From Cyclostephanos tholiformis (Eukaryota; Bacillariophyta; Thalassiosirophyceae; Thalassiosirales; Thalassiosiraceae), in NCBI GenBank assembly GCA_036939975.1, contig JALLPB010000345.1:1-20613 (forward strand): DNA of 20,613 nt. The letters are read 5' to 3'. Of this stretch, positions 17,224-20,613 are shown piece after piece (the stretch's first letter is position 1; every line of letters starts with the position of its first letter). The position numbers were made by a program, and so were the translations under genes. The notes beneath the pieces are model-generated. The model was not told the DNA's origin. It searched no databases and worked only from the letters and a program-made list of their open reading frames with translations.

Positions 17224-20200
17224 CTATGACTCATGATGATTCTGACCAACACCTTGCTTCAACTTATTGTGCAGTTCTTCAGTACCCAAACGCACTGTTG
17301 CAACAACAACTAGAACAGTGAACGTAACAAGCACGCTCACATACCACAGTGATGGCGTGGACAATACCCAGATACTAACCAACCAAAGGAGAAGTTGCAA
17401 GGGGGTTCCAATCTTGAGGTAATCTATTGTCTGTATTGGATCGTGACAATGCACAATCACAATGTTCGGATTGTGAGTTCATGGTCACAAGGTTAGACTC
17501 ATCAAAAATGTCCAGCATCAAGAGCAGGCCAAGTGGGATAAAAGGAATCGTACCTTGTATCCTCCTGGGCCGTATACCATCAGATTAGTCTGGTATCCAA
17601 AGGGTGTGGAGAAGTAAAGGCGCCAAGCATAATGCAATAGCTCATCATTTTCAAATCAACTCCAGCGGTATCGGCAGCACCAACGGCGATTGGGAACATG
17701 AGAGTGGCAGCTGCATTGTTGGTTACGAATGAGCCGATGAGGGCTGTTGCAAAGTAGACCGCCCCAAATAGACCAGCATCTGCCATTCAGGCAAAACGCA
17801 GGAAATTGTGAGTTTGTCATCAACTGGATACATGGAGGATCGAGGATATCCAATTGGCAAATAATGCGCACCTCCAATTCCAACACCTTCACTAATAGTA
17901 ATAAGAAAGTTCGCGCAAACCTCGGCCAGACCTGAGTTCTTGACGGCCTGGCTGATCCCACATGCACATGCAATCGCAACATACAATGACCAATCAATTG
18001 CGTCTCGTGCCTCCTGGGGCGAGAGAAGACCCATAATCACCATCACGGTCCCAGTAAATATTGCACAAACCAAAAGGGGGGCGGTTGTTAGGTCAAACCC
18101 AGACACAACTAGCATGGCTATCAGAAGAGCAAGTGCAGGCAAGAAATGTTTCAAGCGCGGTGGAGCAGAATCTTTGACTTCTGCCAAGAGTGCAAAAGCA
18201 CGGTCAATATTCACATTTCTCTTGAGGAAGGTAGGCCCAGCTTCGAGGAGTAGCACATCGCCGGCATGAAGACTGATGTTACCGGGATGCTCGTGAATTC
18301 GACAGCCTTCGCGATGAACAGATATCACAGCAGCGCCATATTTGGTGCGGAATTGAATCTCTCTGATAGTCTTGCCCACAAGTGGCCCAGATTTGGCAAC
18401 AACTGCCTGAACCAGAAGTCGATCATGAATATTATCATTTATTTTCTTGATTTCGCTCTCTTCGGGCGATTCTAGACCTGGCACCTTACGAAGATTTCTA
18501 ATCGCAGAGACGTCTCCAGAAAACCAAATAATGTCAGCGTCTTGTAGTGGCTCGTCTGGATCGATGGTGATGAAGGCCTGGTTATCATTTCGCCGGAGCT
18601 GATTTTCAACGCTCGCAGTAGGAGATGAAACGACCACATTGGGCGGATTTCCTCGGGTGGGTTGCTCAACGGACGGTCGCTCAAGGCTCACGACATTGAC
18701 TCCTGGAATTCTGACTATTCCATTTTCCATGATGTTCTTGTTGGAGTGAATTGATTTATGAGAGACTCGCATCGCTACAAGGTATTCCTTGGACCGTGAC
18801 GAGTTGTTTATGATATCACTCCCAGCTGGAAGGACTTCAAGATCCGTCTGAACTACATCAGAGGCTTCGTCGTTAATATCTCCTCCGGCCTTCTGATAGA
18901 AGTTGTCTTCGAGAATCACCTGCAAAAGAAAAGCAAAATGAACGTAAATCTCTCAAGAAAGTGCGAAACTAAAAAAGGAGGCATTATCATTCTTACATTC
19001 AACATCGCCGAAATATGCTCCGTGTCGGATTTTTTGTTTTCGATGTTGCTGCATCTCCAGACAGAAACCGATTGCTCATCATATAAGAAAGCCTCCGTTC
19101 GGTGGATTTGTAATTTGAGCCGGAGGAGGCACTTCGAAATGTCAAGAAGAAGGCCAGGACGGTCACGCGTATTGACTCCAATGAGCACTATGTAACCATG
19201 GCTGCAAATGTCAAGCGTGACGACTATCTGCTGCTTATCAAGCAACGACCTAAATTTAATATCTGAATGAAATAAAAAATTATATTTGAGTGGTGGCTCG
19301 AAGAGTAAACAAAAAGCCAAGGAGATTCGTACCTTTCATTAGATTGATGATGCGAAGATTCTCCTCCTCATCAGAGAGCGACGATGATTCCTCGGCGTCG
19401 CCAGCATCCCGGGATAAGGCTGCATCATCGCTCGTGGGTGTTGTTGTGACACTTAAGATGTCGATCTCTGACTCCGCTGTTTCATTTGTTACAATTTCAA
19501 GACCATACTCGATACAAAATTCTTCAAAGCCCTCGATGAGGCCCGAAAAGTAGACAACGTCATTTACATCCAGGATGAATTCTTGTCCAACCGCACGATG
19601 GATGTTTCCGGTAGCGGCGCGACGGACGCTTACCAGATAGAGGCCACCGGTATTGCGGAGGCCGCTCCGTTTGACGGATCTACCAGCAGCAGGTGACCAC
19701 GATTTGATGCGAGCTCCAAGCAAAATCTCGTCTCCATCCAGAGGAGACCCGCCATTTTCACCTCGTCCACTAGGAAGCAGTATTGGGCCAAAGATCATCA
19801 TGTAGGTCACACCCATGATGGCAACGGGGACACCATAGGGTGTGATATCAAAGAGATTGATCTCGATGGAATAGTTCTCTTCTAATAAACCCGCTACAAC
19901 CAAGTTTGTTGATCTTCCAATGAGAGTGCATGTTCCGCCTATAATTGCGCCATAAGATAGGGGTATCAGGAGTTGCGAAGCACTGACTCCGATTGTTTTC
20001 GCCCAGCGTATGACGATAGGGATCATCACAGCCACAATGAGGGTGTTATTCAAGAAGGCAGAGACGAAGGTGGTGGAGCCAATCAGGCGAAGCTGCGCAC
20101 CGGCGCATGTTTTAGGATTACCCAAAAGCCTACCAACGTACCAATCGACAGCACCGGTCATGGTTAATCCGTGCGCCACCACAAACAACACCTGATCGCA

Positions 20201-20613
20201 AGACGAACAATGAGTGGAATGCGCTTTGGAGTGAGGGACGACGACACAAAACGTAGCGTTTTCTCAACTTCAGCGTCCGTTTCTGCTCGCCGAGACACGC
20301 TGGTCGGCCGGGGATGTTGAAACGACTTGCAGGCAGGGGAACCACAGAACGATAGCGCCCACGGGTACCAATGACAGCAACCTAACGGAGGAAAGGGTTC
20401 TTAGGGACACACAATGGAAGACATTTTTTTCTCACCATGACCGTCAAGACACCCTCATTGGCGAATCCCCTCAACCCTTCACCTATAGTTATGATGCCAG
20501 TAACCATACAGAAGGTCACTGCAATCACAAAAACATGGTCGGGGGCGACGCGATCAGTTATGAGCGCAGCAAACATGAAGATCATGACGAAGCTCATGAA
20601 GATCAGCTCCCAC
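17224..20613 (-). CDS. SLC13/DASS-type anion transporter with TrkA_C-ACT-TrkA_C insert; 5' partial, frameshifted
   Basis: Exons: 20613-20436 (runs off the window), 20191-19333, 19262-18997, 18919-17872, 17779-17554, 17430-17224; introns are GT-AG. It should be a membrane carrier for sulfate, phosphate or dicarboxylate, like algal SLT/SAC1-like and bacterial YfbS proteins. The N-terminal membrane half has [30 protein letters not shown] (NNT motif) and [17 protein letters not shown]. Next is a cytosolic block: a TrkA_C-like domain ([17 protein letters not shown]...VYFSG), an ACT-like domain ([20 protein letters not shown]), and a second TrkA_C ([20 protein letters not shown]...GDVLLLEAG). The C-terminal half carries [14 protein letters not shown] and [14 protein letters not shown]. 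Reading [10 protein letters not shown] requires a frame change at 17614-17618; in the plain frame translation stops at 17582-17580. About 927 residues are visible. A draft error or a recent pseudogene are both possible. Confidence 0.8.

Noticed and set aside
1..20613. CRISPR arrays, operons or prokaryotic features
   Set aside because: No regular direct repeats with spacers were seen, and spliced genes show that this is nuclear eukaryotic DNA. No tRNA or rRNA was recognised either.

Overview
The window looks like nuclear DNA of a photosynthetic stramenopile, most likely a diatom. The genes carry short GT-AG introns (about 70 to 250 nt). One encodes a SHAQKYF-type single MYB repeat, another an ankyrin-linked class II histone deacetylase, and another a transporter with internal TrkA_C/RCK-C-type domains, a set that fits algal heterokonts. 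The assignment rests on protein style only. One N (16941) and an apparent frameshift (17614-17618) suggest a draft assembly.

Left third (1 to about 6.6 kb): a non-LTR (LINE-type) retrotransposon on the minus strand, open at the left edge. In its 5' to 3' order it has a small acidic ORF (6481-5858), a 749-aa ORF1 with an N-terminal coiled coil (5616-3367) and ORF2 with an APE-like endonuclease and a reverse transcriptase (3340 to beyond 1). All are uninterrupted in the window. ORF1 and ORF2 are separated by 26 nt. A C7/G8 hairpin holds the ORF2 start codon.

Middle: an intronless GNAT acetyltransferase (6973-7605, +) lies head to head with the retroelement, followed by about 1.7 kb without a supported gene. 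Then comes the main find, a six-exon minus-strand gene (14152-9280) whose exons join in frame into one 1464-aa protein: acidic N terminus, SHAQKYF MYB domain, long disordered linker, ankyrin repeats and a complete class II HDAC domain. It would be a DNA-binding and deacetylase module in one chain.

Right: a 450-bp divergent promoter region separates it from a seven-exon plus-strand gene (14603-17005) for a TBC plus TLDc protein of the TBC1D24 type. Its TBC finger residues are not conserved. Converging on it is an SLC13-family (DASS/YfbS-like) transporter on the minus strand (20613-17224, 5' end outside the window). It has two TrkA_C-like domains with an ACT-like domain between them, and a frameshift in its last conserved membrane motif. 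The host genes show no common pathway; chromatin control, membrane traffic/oxidation resistance and anion transport simply lie side by side.
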